Source: VRUE01 sp036376775 | Lineage (GTDB): Bacteria; Actinomycetota; Thermoleophilia; Solirubrobacterales; 70-9 | NCBI GenBank assembly: GCA_036376775.1 | Contig: DASUZP010000128.1 | Location: 1-18,622, forward strand | Length of the DNA stretch: 18,622 nt | Direction: 5' to 3' | In this document: positions 6,388-14,589 of the stretch, in pieces | Position numbering within the stretch: position 1 is the stretch's first letter | Layout: each line of letters begins with the position of its first letter | Position numbers and translations under genes: made by a program | The notes under the pieces: generated by a model | What the model saw: the letters and a program-made list of their open reading frames with translations, nothing else | The model's database searches: none | Told to the model about the DNA's origin: nothing

Positions 6388-7095
6388 ATGAACGGGGCCA
6401 ACGAGCACGTTTTCTCGCATGGAATGCGGGATACGCGCGAGACCTTCGAGGCTTGGAACGGCCATCCCTGGACCGTCCTGCGAGGCTGGCTTGCACTCAG
6501 TCTGGCGATCGCGCTGAGCCTGCTCGCCGCCGTCTGGGTCGTCGCCGGTCTGCTGACCCCGGACATCACGCCGATCCACCTGCCCGGCTTGACCGAACCC
6601 CAGGACCCGGGCGACCTGCTGCCGATCCTCTGGCGCAACTCGCTGGTGCTTGCGCTGCACGCGACCGCCTGCGTCGCCGGTTTCATCGCCGGCGCCTCGA
6701 TGCCGATCGCCGCCGCCGAGCGCACCGGGTTCTCGCGCTGGATCCACGTCAAGGCGGGCCAGTTCGCGATCCTCTTCGTCGCCGCCGTCACCCTCTTCTC
6801 ACTCTCCACCCAGGCCCTCTATCTCGGCTTCCAGGGCTCGACGATCGCCTATCAGCTCCACATCTCCCAGGCGGTGCTGATCCTCAGCGTCCTGCCGCAC
6901 GCGATCCCCGAGCTGTGCGCGCTCTTCCTTCCCCTCGCCGCCTGGCTGATCGCCAGTCGCCGCGGCGAGTGGAACCAGCTTCTTGCCGCCACCTTCCTCA
7001 CCGTTGCGCTGGCGATTCCGACCCTCCTGGTCGCCGCCACGATCGAGGTCTACGTCTGGCCACGTCTACTCGAAGCGGTCTCGCCGGTCTTCTGA
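6388..7095 (+). CDS. Stage II sporulation protein M-like (SpoIIM/DUF95) membrane protein
   Basis: The 235-residue product has about five membrane segments (around 35-55, 84-110, 122-148, 160-190 and 197-222). It shows the two signatures I associate with the SpoIIM/DUF95 family. One is an Asn-containing helix start, ILWRNSLVLAL, at 80-90. The other is LPHAIPELCALFLPLAAW at 169-186, with His171 and Glu175 in the H-x-x-x-E pattern. SpoIIM acts with SpoIIP and SpoIID in engulfment in endospore formers. Non-sporulating bacteria carry homologues of unknown role, so the name does not imply sporulation. ATG 6388 is the first start; ATG 6424 is an alternative, and neither has a clear ribosome binding site. 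It lies 18 nt before leuS and is divergent from the His-rich gene. Confidence 0.62.
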   Translation: MNGANEHVFSHGMRDTRETFEAWNGHPWTVLRGWLALSLAIALSLLAAVWVVAGLLTPDITPIHLPGLTEPQDPGDLLPILWRNSLVLALHATACVAGFIAGASMPIAAAERTGFSRWIHVKAGQFAILFVAAVTLFSLSTQALYLGFQGSTIAYQLHISQAVLILSVLPHAIPELCALFLPLAAWLIASRRGEWNQLLAATFLTVALAIPTLLVAATIEVYVWPRLLEAVSPVF

Positions 7096-7098
7096 ACG

Positions 7099-7104
7099 TA
7101 AGAT
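7099..7104 (+). promoter_or_regulatory. -10 box for leuS (near-leaderless arrangement)
   Basis: TAAGAT fits TANNNT, lies just after the stop of the preceding gene, and ends 9 nt before the leuS ATG. Any 5' leader would be at most a few nucleotides. No Shine-Dalgarno is visible. Confidence 0.45.
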
Positions 7105-7113
7105 CGCCGCTTC

Positions 7114-9603
7114 ATGGCCGGCTACGAACCGAAGGCGATCGAGGCTAAGTGGCAGCAGCTCTGGGCTGAGGAGAAGACCTGGCAGGTCCCGAACCCCGGA
7201 CAGCCCGGCTATGCGGCCGAGAAGCCGAAGTCCTACGTGTTGGAGATGCTGCCCTACCCCTCGGGGGAGCCCCACGTCGGCCATCTCAAGTGCTACGCGG
7301 TCGGCGATGCGATCGCCCACTTCCGCCGCCGCCACGGCTTCGAGGTGATTCACCCGATGGGCTATGACGCCTTCGGCCTGCCGGCGGAGAACAACGCGAT
7401 CAAGACCGGCGAACCGCCGCGCGAGGCGACCGAGCGCTCGATCGAGTCCTTCCGCCGCCAGTTCCGCGAGTGGGGGATCTCGATCGACTGGTCGCGCGAG
7501 CTCGGCACCCACACGCCCGAGTACTACCGCTGGACCCAGTGGATCTTCCTGCGCCTCTTCGAGCGCGGCCTCGCCTACCGCGACGAGGCACCGGTTCAGT
7601 GGTGCCCGGTGGACGCCACGGTGCTCGCCAACGAGCAGGTCGTCGACGGTCGCTGCGAGCGCTGCGGGACGCCGGTCGAACAGCGCCGGCTCGAGCAGTG
7701 GTTCTTCAAGATCACCGAGTACGCCGAGCGGCTGCTCGCCGACTTCGACCTGCTCGAGTCCTGGCCCGAGCACGTGGTCACCATGCAGCGCAACTGGATC
7801 GGTCGCTCCGAGGGCGCCGAAGTCACTTTCCGCTGCGAGGAGCTCGAGCTCGACTTTCCGGTCTTCACCACCCGGCCAGACACGCTCTTCGGCGCCACCT
7901 TCTTCGTCCTCGCCCCCGAGCACCCGGAGCTCGAGCGCCTGATCGCCGGTACGCCGGCTGAGCAGGCGGTGCGCGAGTACGTCAACCAGGTTGCTCGCGA
8001 GTCGGTCGAGGATCGCGGCGACGAGGGCCGTGCCAAGACCGGCGTGGCGCTCGGCCGCAACGTCGTCAACCCGGTCAACGGCGAGGAGATCCCGATGTTC
8101 GTCGCCGACTACGTGCTGATGGAGTACGGCACCGGCGCGATCATGGCGGTGCCCGGCCACGACAGTCGTGACTACGAGTTCGCCAAGGCCTTCGACCTGC
8201 CGATCAAGCGGGTGATCGAAGGGTCTGACCCGGAGATCGCCCGCGACGAGGAGGGGCTGCCATATCCCGGCGACGGGCCGATGACCGCCTCGGGGCGCTT
8301 CGACGGCAGCAACAACCGCGCCGCCTACGAGGAGATCGTCGCCTGGCTGAACGAGGACGGTCGGGGCGAATCCGCCGTCAACTACCGCCTGCGCGACTGG
8401 CTCGTCTCGCGCCAGCGCTACTGGGGCGCCCCGATCCCGGTCGTCTACTGCGATGAGTGCGGCATCGTCCCAGTCCCCGAGGACCAGCTCCCGGTCGAGC
8501 TGCCCGAGGTCGACGACTACGCCCCGCAGGGGCGCAGTCCGCTGGCCGCCGCCGAGGACTGGGTCGCGACCGAGTGCCCGCGCTGCGGCGGTCCTGCCAG
8601 GCGTGAGACCGACACGATGGACACCTTCGTCGACTCCTCCTGGTACTTCATCCGCTATCTCGATCCGGGCAACGAAGACGCCGCCTGGGACCCGGCCGCA
8701 GCCGATCACTGGCTGCCGGTCGACCAGTACATCGGCGGCGTCGAGCACGCGATCCTGCACCTGATGTACGCGCGCTTCTTCACCAAGGCGCTCGCCGACC
8801 TCGGCCGGCTCTCGGTTCAGGAGCCGTTCGCCAACCTCTTCACCCAGGGGATGATCACCCGCGACGGCGCCAAGATGTCGAAGTCGAAGGGCAACACGGT
8901 CAGCCCGGCCGAGTACGTCGAACGCTACGGCGCCGACACCGCCCGTACCTACGTCTGCTTCATGGGCCCGCCCGAGCGCGGCGGCGATTGGTCCGACGAG
9001 GGGGTCGAGGGAGTCAACCGCTTCCTCTCGCGTCTTTGGCGGCTGTGCGAGGAGGTCGAGCCGAGGCAGGCCGGCGCGCTCGACGCGAGCGCGGTCGAGG
9101 GCGAGGTCCGCGAGTTGCTTGCGAAGGCGCACTGGGCGATCGACAAGGCGACCCGGGACTTTGAGCGCGGCTTCCAGTTCAACACCGCGATCGCCGCCGT
9201 AATGGAGTTGGTCAACGACGCCTACCGACTCAAGGACGGCCTCTATGCGAGTCCCGACGGCGTGGCCGCGGTCCGCTTTGCGGCGGCCGTCGCCGCGTCG
9301 CTGATCTTTCCCTTCGCCCCGCACTTGGGCGCCGAGGTCTGGGAGCGACTCGAAGGCGGTCGGGTCTGGGAGGACCGTTGGCCGACGGCCGATCCCCGGT
9401 TGCTTGCGAGCGACACGGTCACCCTGATCGTTCAGGTGAACGGCAAGCTGCGCGACCGGATCGAGGCCGCCGCGGACGCGCCGGAATCCGAGTTGCTCGC
9501 ACTTGCCGGCGAGAGCGAGAGGGTGCGTCGCCATCTCGCCGGCAAGGAGATCGTCAAGGAGATCGTCGTCCCGGGCAAGCTCGTAAACCTCGTAGTTCGC
9601 TGA
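7114..9603 (+). CDS. leuS: Leucyl-tRNA synthetase
   Basis: This 829-residue class Ia synthetase charges tRNA-Leu with leucine. The HIGH motif is HVGH at residues 54-57 in YPSGEPHVGHLK. The Cys-rich zinc region is seen in WCPVDATVLANEQV and GRCERCGTPV. The CP1 editing domain has TTRPDTLFGATFFVLAPEHP and GTGAIMAVPGHDSRDYEFA. Then come YWGAPIPVVYC, DTFVDSSWYFIRYLDP and KMSKSKGNTV (KMSKS at 587-591). An anticodon-binding domain and a C-terminal VQVNGKLRDRIEA domain complete it. Length and order are canonical for the bacterial enzyme. The start at ATG 7114 is supported by the conserved N-terminus (YEPKAIEAKWQQLW) and the -10 box 9 nt upstream. Confidence 0.97.
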   Translation: MAGYEPKAIEAKWQQLWAEEKTWQVPNPGQPGYAAEKPKSYVLEMLPYPSGEPHVGHLKCYAVGDAIAHFRRRHGFEVIHPMGYDAFGLPAENNAIKTGEPPREATERSIESFRRQFREWGISIDWSRELGTHTPEYYRWTQWIFLRLFERGLAYRDEAPVQWCPVDATVLANEQVVDGRCERCGTPVEQRRLEQWFFKITEYAERLLADFDLLESWPEHVVTMQRNWIGRSEGAEVTFRCEELELDFPVFTTRPDTLFGATFFVLAPEHPELERLIAGTPAEQAVREYVNQVARESVEDRGDEGRAKTGVALGRNVVNPVNGEEIPMFVADYVLMEYGTGAIMAVPGHDSRDYEFAKAFDLPIKRVIEGSDPEIARDEEGLPYPGDGPMTASGRFDGSNNRAAYEEIVAWLNEDGRGESAVNYRLRDWLVSRQRYWGAPIPVVYCDECGIVPVPEDQLPVELPEVDDYAPQGRSPLAAAEDWVATECPRCGGPARRETDTMDTFVDSSWYFIRYLDPGNEDAAWDPAAADHWLPVDQYIGGVEHAILHLMYARFFTKALADLGRLSVQEPFANLFTQGMITRDGAKMSKSKGNTVSPAEYVERYGADTARTYVCFMGPPERGGDWSDEGVEGVNRFLSRLWRLCEEVEPRQAGALDASAVEGEVRELLAKAHWAIDKATRDFERGFQFNTAIAAVMELVNDAYRLKDGLYASPDGVAAVRFAAAVAASLIFPFAPHLGAEVWERLEGGRVWEDRWPTADPRLLASDTVTLIVQVNGKLRDRIEAAADAPESELLALAGESERVRRHLAGKEIVKEIVVPGKLVNLVVR

Positions 9604-9632
9604 GCTTTCGCGATCCTGGGCTGTTTATCTGG

Positions 9633-9638
9633 TACAAA
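9633..9638 (+). promoter_or_regulatory. Possible -10 box for the cupin gene
   Basis: TACAAA ends 7 nt before the GTG start at 9646. It matches TATAAT at four of six positions but lacks the final T of TANNNT, so it is weaker than the other boxes. The spacing is what makes it worth recording. Confidence 0.3.
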
Positions 9639-9645
9639 GCCCGCC

Positions 9646-10041
9646 GTGCTCGTCAGACGGCTGTCAGAAGCTCCCGCGGAGGAGTGGCACCGGCTTCGCT
9701 ACCACGCCCTCATGGACGCGGGCCAGCTCGGCGCGCGCAACATGTCGGTCACCTGGCTGGAGATCCCCGCCGGGGCCGAGCAGACGCTGCGCTCGGACGA
9801 GCACGGCGAGCAGGTCTATGTCGTCGTGCGGGGGGCCGGGACGATGTCCGTCGCCGGCGACACCCAGGACGTTGCGGAGGGGGACCTGATCCTCGTCCCG
9901 CCCGCGACCGACCACGCGATCGCCAATCACGGCGAGGAGGCGCTGGCCTGTGTCTCGGTGCAGTCGCCACCGGTCGCCGCTGCTGAGCTATACAGCGATC
10001 AGCTGGCCGAGGTCAGTGGCTATGACGACGAAGACTCGTAG
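9646..10041 (+). CDS. Cupin-domain protein
   Basis: The 131-residue product is a single small beta-barrel cupin. Motif 1 is SDEHGEQVYVVVRGAGTMSV (residues 50-69) and motif 2 is GDLILVPPATDHAIANHG (79-96), with His90 as the motif-2 metal ligand. In motif 1 the usual first His is Asp51 and the Glu is Glu55, with His53 between. Metal binding therefore may differ or be lost, and a sugar- or amino-acid-linked role cannot be assigned. The GTG start gives MLVRRLSEAPAEEWHRLRYH; there is no Shine-Dalgarno. The C-terminal 20 residues are acidic. It sits between leuS and comEA on the same strand. Confidence 0.8.
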   Translation: MLVRRLSEAPAEEWHRLRYHALMDAGQLGARNMSVTWLEIPAGAEQTLRSDEHGEQVYVVVRGAGTMSVAGDTQDVAEGDLILVPPATDHAIANHGEEALACVSVQSPPVAAAELYSDQLAEVSGYDDEDS

Positions 10042-10098
10042 CTGAATTGTTTGATTGCGCGCACCACGCGCGCGTCCGGGCCGGTCACGCTGCGGCCC

Positions 10099-10689
10099 AT
10101 GCCCGAGCTGTCCCGCTCCCAGCTGGTCGCCTATGGCGCCGTCGCCGTCGCTCTGCTGCTGGTCGGGGCGCGGGCGATCAGAGCCGAGGGAGACGGCACC
10201 GCGATATCGACGGCCGCGGCCTCGAGCGCGGGCGGCGTCGGCGACTTCAGTCTGCAATCCAACGGCGGCCCCGACGTGGTCGTCGACGTCGCCGGCGCGG
10301 TGCGGCGCCCCGGCGTCTACCGGCTGCCGGTCGGAGCGCGGGTCGTCGACGCGATCGAACGTGCAGGGGGTCCGGCGGCGGGAGCCCTGCTGGAAGGGAT
10401 CAACAGGGCCGCCCGGCTGGCCGACGGGCAGCAGGTGATGGTGCCCGAGCGCGGCCCCGGCGGGACGGTCGCGAGCGCGAGCGCGGCGGCGGAAGACGGT
10501 CCGATCAGCCTCGGCAGCGCCAGCGTCGAGCAGCTTGAAACGATCGACGGCATCGGCCCGGTGACCGCGGCCAAGATCGTCGAATATCGCGACCAACACG
10601 GCGGCCTCTCCTCGGTCGACCAGCTCGACCGGGTGAGCGGCATCGGCCCGGCGACGATGGAATCGCTGCGCGGCCGGCTGCAGCCGTAG
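10099..10689 (+). CDS. comEA: Competence protein ComEA (DNA receptor)
   Basis: ComEA is a membrane-anchored double-stranded-DNA-binding protein that hands DNA to the ComEC channel. From ATG 10099 the product has 196 residues. An N-terminal anchor (SQLVAYGAVAVALLLVGARAI) is followed by an Ala/Ser/Gly-rich linker. An SLBB domain (DVVVDVAGAVRRPGVYRLP to about QQVMVPERG) and a C-terminal pair of helix-hairpin-helix motifs follow (SVEQLETIDGIGPVTAAKIV and QLDRVSGIGPATMESLRGRL). The frame extends back to a TTG at 10051, but ATG with MPELSRSQLVAY matches how relatives begin. comEC starts 4 nt after the stop, so the two are almost certainly one operon. Confidence 0.93.
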   Translation: MPELSRSQLVAYGAVAVALLLVGARAIRAEGDGTAISTAAASSAGGVGDFSLQSNGGPDVVVDVAGAVRRPGVYRLPVGARVVDAIERAGGPAAGALLEGINRAARLADGQQVMVPERGPGGTVASASAAAEDGPISLGSASVEQLETIDGIGPVTAAKIVEYRDQHGGLSSVDQLDRVSGIGPATMESLRGRLQP

Positions 10690-10693
10690 CGCC

Positions 10694-12580
10694 ATGCGCT
10701 CCAGAACAGCCCTCCTGCTGCCGCTGCTTCTCGTCGCGGCAGCGGTGGCACTGACACTCTCCCACGCCGGTGAGATACGCAGCCGGGCGGAGACGGCGCT
10801 GGGGAGGGGGATGCCGCCGCGGGAGGCGGCGCTGGCGCGCGGCTTTGTGCTCGGCGAGGACGACGAGGTCGATTCCTCGACCAGGGAAGACTTCCGGCGC
10901 TCGGGGTTGAGTCACCTGCTTGCCGTGTCGGGCCAGAACGTGGCCCTGCTCGCCCTGCTGGCGATGCCGCTGCTGGCCGCGCTCGGAATGCCGCTGCGCA
11001 CCCGCCTCGTCTGGGTTCTCGGCCTGATCGCCTTCTACGTGCCGCTGGCCGGCGCCGGACCGTCGATCCAGCGCGCCGGGATCATGGGCGCCCTGAGTCT
11101 TTTGGCGACGCTGGCCGGGAGGCCCGCCTCGCGCTTGTACGCGCTCCTGATCGCCGCCGTCGTCCTGCTGGCGCTCGAGCCCGGAATCGCCGCCGACGCC
11201 GGCTGGCAGCTCAGCTTCGCCGCCGTGCTCGGAATCCTCCTGCTCGCCGGCTCGATCCGCGCGGGGATCGTCGCGCGGATCGGTAGCCATGGCTGGCGCC
11301 GCCCGCTCGCCGAGGCAGCGGCGATGACGATCGCCGCCGGCGTCGCCACCGCGCCTCTGATCGCCTTTCGCTTCGAAGCGGTCTCGACCATGACCCTGAT
11401 CGCCAATCTGCTCGCTCTGCCGGCGGTCGCGCCGGCGATGTGGCTGGGGATGCTCAGCGCCGTCGCCGGCCAGGCCCCGGGTGTCCCGGTGGAGGCGCTC
11501 AATGCACTCAATGCTCCTCTGCTCGCCTATATCGCGCAGGTTGCAGCGTGGTGTGGCCGGCCAAGCTGGGCCTATCTGCACGTGCGATTGGGATCGGGCG
11601 GGCTGATCGCCACCTATGTCGCGATCGCCGCGACGATCGCGCTGATCGCGCGCCTGAACCGGCTCCGCCGGATCGCCGCCCTGCGGCGCCGACCCGACTC
11701 CGCTGTCGATAGGCCGCAAGACGGACATACGGTCCGCCTCGCCGCCCGTCGCCTGGGTATTGCAGCGCTGCTGCTCGCTGCCGTGGCGTCGGCCTTGGGG
11801 TGGCCCTCTGGAAATGGTGCAGGCGCCACCGATACCCCGCCCGCCGGACTGCGGATATCCGTTCTCGACGTCGGCCAGGGCGACGCGATCTTGCTGCAGC
11901 CGCGCCGAGCCCCGGCTGTGCTGGTCGACGGTGGACCGCCGGGCGACGGGCTGGTCGCCAAGCTGCGGGCGGCCGGCGTCAGGCAACTGGGTGCGGCGAT
12001 CGTCACCCACGACCAGGCGGACCACGCCGGAGGAGTCCACGAACTGCTGGGGGCGATGCCGGTCGGGCAGATCCTCTACGGGGTGCTTGGTCGGCAGCTG
12101 CTTGCCGCGGCCTCCGCGGCCCGCGTGCCCGCTCGCCGCATCGCCGAGGGGACCGCCCTGCGCTCGGGCGTACTTCGGCTCGACGTTCTCTGGCCGCCGG
12201 CCGAGTTGCTGACCGGCTCGCATCGTGGCGAGGACCCCAACCGCCTCGCGCTTGTCATGCGCGCCCGCTGGCGCCGCTTCTCGATGCTGCTGACCGCCGA
12301 TGCCGAGGCGGAAACGACGCCGATCGACCCCGGGCCCATCGACGTGCTCAAGGTCGCCCATCACGGCAGCGACGATGCCGGCCTCGACGATCTGCTCGAT
12401 CGCACCCGGCCCCGCCTGGCTGTCATCTCCGCCGGAGCCGGCAACCCCTTCGGTCATCCGACCGCGGCGACGCTGGCGACCCTCGATGCCCACGGAGTGC
12501 CGGTCATGCGCACCGACCGCGACGGCACGATCGCGATCGACGTCGGCCCGGACTCGCTTCACGTCGACGGCGATGGTTGA
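10694..12580 (+). CDS. comEC: Competence protein ComEC/Rec2 (DNA uptake channel)
   Basis: ComEC forms the inner-membrane channel for single-stranded DNA in transformation. The 628-residue product has one N-terminal membrane segment (LLLPLLLVAAAVALTL). The Competence domain starts with SGLSHLLAVSGQNVALLALL and spans many hydrophobic helices to about 340. A C-terminal metallo-beta-lactamase-like domain runs from about 390, with LDVGQGDAILLQ, VDGGPPGDG, THDQADHAGG (His439, Asp443, His444) and KVAHHGSDDAG. The usual N-terminal DUF4131/OB-fold region of about 150-200 residues between the first helices and the Competence domain appears to be missing. The third motif position is Gln441 where His or Asp is often found. 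It starts 4 nt after comEA. Confidence 0.92.
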   Translation: MRSRTALLLPLLLVAAAVALTLSHAGEIRSRAETALGRGMPPREAALARGFVLGEDDEVDSSTREDFRRSGLSHLLAVSGQNVALLALLAMPLLAALGMPLRTRLVWVLGLIAFYVPLAGAGPSIQRAGIMGALSLLATLAGRPASRLYALLIAAVVLLALEPGIAADAGWQLSFAAVLGILLLAGSIRAGIVARIGSHGWRRPLAEAAAMTIAAGVATAPLIAFRFEAVSTMTLIANLLALPAVAPAMWLGMLSAVAGQAPGVPVEALNALNAPLLAYIAQVAAWCGRPSWAYLHVRLGSGGLIATYVAIAATIALIARLNRLRRIAALRRRPDSAVDRPQDGHTVRLAARRLGIAALLLAAVASALGWPSGNGAGATDTPPAGLRISVLDVGQGDAILLQPRRAPAVLVDGGPPGDGLVAKLRAAGVRQLGAAIVTHDQADHAGGVHELLGAMPVGQILYGVLGRQLLAAASAARVPARRIAEGTALRSGVLRLDVLWPPAELLTGSHRGEDPNRLALVMRARWRRFSMLLTADAEAETTPIDPGPIDVLKVAHHGSDDAGLDDLLDRTRPRLAVISAGAGNPFGHPTAATLATLDAHGVPVMRTDRDGTIAIDVGPDSLHVDGDG

Positions 12581-12682
12581 GGTTCCCGCGGACGGCCCTG
12601 CCCAGGCACGAACTCAACGAATCGACGAATCGAAATTGGGGCTACTTCGCTCGTGGGCTTGTCGCCTGGAGTTGAGCGGCCG

Positions 12683-13570
12683 ATGGACGTATCGGTGCAC
12701 TACAAGCGCGCAAAGCCGTGGCTGCGATCGGCCGCACTGAAGAGCGTCCTCGGCGATGGCATGCTCGATCGGGCTCGCGCCACCTCGTTGGCGCTGCTCG
12801 GGGCGACTGCCGCGGTCGGCCTCGCGATAGTCGTTCTGGCCCTCAACCAGGGCTGGCCGCTGATCCCCGGCAGCCCCGTCCCGGCTTTTGAAGAGGAACA
12901 CCGGGCACTGGGCGATGCGACGGTCGCGGGAGCGGCTGGAGTGCGGGGCGGAGGTGGCGGTGGGCTCCAAGGCGCCGTCGGGCAGGCGAGCCCCAAGGCT
13001 TCGCCTGGCTCATCGACGGGCCCTGGGGTGACGCAGGCGCAGCTCGGCCCGCGAGCTCCTCAACCGGATGTCTCTGCCGTCGCCCATCTGACCCCGACCG
13101 ATTCGCCCGGCGGCAACTCGCCGCGTGAATCTGGATCGGAGCCTGCGTCGGCTGCACCGCAGCAGCCGGCCGCGGATCCGGCTCCCGCTTCGGCGCCTGT
13201 CCCCGCGTCCGAACCCACCCCGAGTCCGGCGGCGTCTGCGCCCACCTCGACTCCGGTTTCGCAGCGCACGCCGGAACTCCCGACCCCCTCGCAGGCAGCG
13301 GTCGCCTCGGATGAAAGCGGAGACCACGGTCACGGCCATCATTTCGGCAGGGGAATAAGTCGAGACCACGGTCATTCGCGCGGCGGAGACGAGTCCGACG
13401 CGTCCGAATCGAATGAAGATGCGGAAACGACGCCTACTCCGGCCGAAGCTCCTCCCCCGGATCCCGAAGCTTCCGAAGAGCCCGATGGCGAGCAATCATC
13501 CGTGCCATCGGCGAGTTCCGGCGGTGCCCACGGCCATGGCCACGGGCACGGTTACGGCCACGATCGCTGA
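12683..13570 (+). CDS. Membrane-anchored Pro/Ala/Ser-rich protein with His-Gly-rich tail
   Basis: From ATG 12683 the product has 295 residues and I do not recognise a named family. A basic cytoplasmic N-terminus (HYKRAKPWLRS) precedes one membrane segment at about 36-60 (LALLGATAAVGLAIVVLAL) followed by NQGWPLIPGSPVP. A poly-Gly patch leads to a long low-complexity linker rich in Pro, Ala, Ser and Thr. Two His/Gly clusters follow: GDHGHGHHFGRG with DHGHSRGG, and the terminal HGHGHGHGYGHDR. An acidic segment (ESNEDAETT) lies between them. Orientation suggests the His-rich tail is outside, where it could bind metal; that is inference. A GTG at 12653 is an alternative start. The leuS-comEA-comEC-holA order is familiar, so this gene looks inserted between comEC and holA. 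Confidence 0.65.
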   Translation: MDVSVHYKRAKPWLRSAALKSVLGDGMLDRARATSLALLGATAAVGLAIVVLALNQGWPLIPGSPVPAFEEEHRALGDATVAGAAGVRGGGGGGLQGAVGQASPKASPGSSTGPGVTQAQLGPRAPQPDVSAVAHLTPTDSPGGNSPRESGSEPASAAPQQPAADPAPASAPVPASEPTPSPAASAPTSTPVSQRTPELPTPSQAAVASDESGDHGHGHHFGRGISRDHGHSRGGDESDASESNEDAETTPTPAEAPPPDPEASEEPDGEQSSVPSASSGGAHGHGHGHGYGHDR

Positions 13571-13595
13571 TCCCGGCGCGGCCCGGGCGGACCTC

Positions 13596-13601
13596 TAGAC
13601 T
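13596..13601 (+). promoter_or_regulatory. -10 box for holA (leaderless arrangement)
   Basis: TAGACT, the same hexamer as before proB, ends 7 nt before ATG 13609. The shared hexamer and spacing in two unrelated genes support a genuine promoter class. Confidence 0.5.
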
Positions 13602-13608
13602 CGGCCGA

Positions 13609-14589
13609 ATGGCCGAGGAGATGCGCTCGCTCTACCTGATCGCCGGCACCGACGGGGCAAAGATCGACGCCACTCGTTTGCGCCTGCGGGCGCGGGCGGA
13701 GCGCGACGGGGGCACCGCCTCGCTGCGGGTCTTCGAACCCGGAGAGGGACGCGGTGCGCCCGATCACGAGGCACTGTTGGCGGCGATTCCGGCGATGTCG
13801 CTGACCGAGTCGCGCCGCTACCTGCTGGCCGACGGTGTAGAGCGCTGGCGCGATCGACAGCTGGAGGCGGTGGCGGCGGCACTCGGCGAGCTCCCGCCCG
13901 ACCTCAGCGTCGTCCTGATCGCGCGCGACAAAGCGCCGGCGAAGCTGGTCAAGGCGGTCAAGGCGGCCAAGGGCGAGATCCATCAGTTCGAGGCGCCGAA
14001 GGCGAGAGACATGCCACGAGTCCTGGTCGGCGACGCCAAAAGGCTCAATTTCCGCCTCGATCCCGCGGCCGCTCGCATCCTGGTCGATCGGATGGGGGCA
14101 AATCCGCAGCGGCTCCACAACGAGCTCGAGCGTCTCGCGCTTTGGGCGGGGGAGGGGGGTGAGGTAAGTGCCGCCGATCTCGACGCGATGGTCGCCGACA
14201 CCTCCGAAGCCGTTGTCTGGGCCCTTTCCGACGCCCTGCTCGAGCGCGATGCCGCCGGCGCCCTGCGGATCGCCGAGCGCCTCGTCTCGCAGGGCGAGAA
14301 CGTCACCGGTTTGATCTACGGCCTGGCGTCGCGCCTGCGCAAAGCCTGCGCCGCTGCGGCGATGCTGGAGGAAGGGCAGCCCCCAGGTCAGGTCGAGTCC
14401 AGCCTCGGCATGCACCCATATGCGGCCAAGCAGTTGGTCCGCAGGCTGCAGGACGCCCAACTGGGCGAGCTGCAGGAGGCGATGATCGCGCTCGCGGACC
14501 TCGAGGTCTGGTGTCGCGGAGGGGCGGACTATGGCGACGAGCTGGCGCTGACGCTCGCCCTCAGGGCGGCGGCGGGCGTTCCGGCCTGA
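13609..14589 (+). CDS. holA: DNA polymerase III delta subunit
   Basis: HolA is the clamp-loader subunit that opens the beta sliding clamp during replication. The 326-residue length is typical. The N-terminal domain begins SLYLIAGTDGAKIDATRLRL, matching the family's 'YLixGxdexl' opening. Later come SLTESRRYLLADGVERW, SVVLIARDKAPAKLVKAV and RMGANPQRLHNELERLALW. The C-terminal helical domain contains NVTGLIYGLASRLRKA and SSLGMHPYAAKQLVRRLQ, with a final DLEVWCRGGADYGDELALTL. The P-loop is absent, as is normal for delta. Its stop codon (14587-14589) abuts the rpsT stop codon on the opposite strand with no base between them. Confidence 0.93.
   Translation: MAEEMRSLYLIAGTDGAKIDATRLRLRARAERDGGTASLRVFEPGEGRGAPDHEALLAAIPAMSLTESRRYLLADGVERWRDRQLEAVAAALGELPPDLSVVLIARDKAPAKLVKAVKAAKGEIHQFEAPKARDMPRVLVGDAKRLNFRLDPAAARILVDRMGANPQRLHNELERLALWAGEGGEVSAADLDAMVADTSEAVVWALSDALLERDAAGALRIAERLVSQGENVTGLIYGLASRLRKACAAAAMLEEGQPPGQVESSLGMHPYAAKQLVRRLQDAQLGELQEAMIALADLEVWCRGGADYGDELALTLALRAAAGVPA

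Noticed and set aside
7066..9534. Minus-strand open frame of over 800 codons opposite leuS.
   Set aside because: It mirrors leuS on the opposite strand. The plus-strand product has every LeuS motif, and the mirror frame has no recognisable domain.
10505..12562. Long minus-strand open frame opposite comEC.
   Set aside because: Its Arg/Gly/Asp-rich composition is typical of antisense frames in GC-rich DNA, and comEC is clear on the plus strand.
13572..13587. CCCGG/CCGGG hairpin after the His-tailed gene as a terminator.
   Set aside because: The stem is 5 bp without a U-tract and immediately precedes the holA -10 region; too weak to call.
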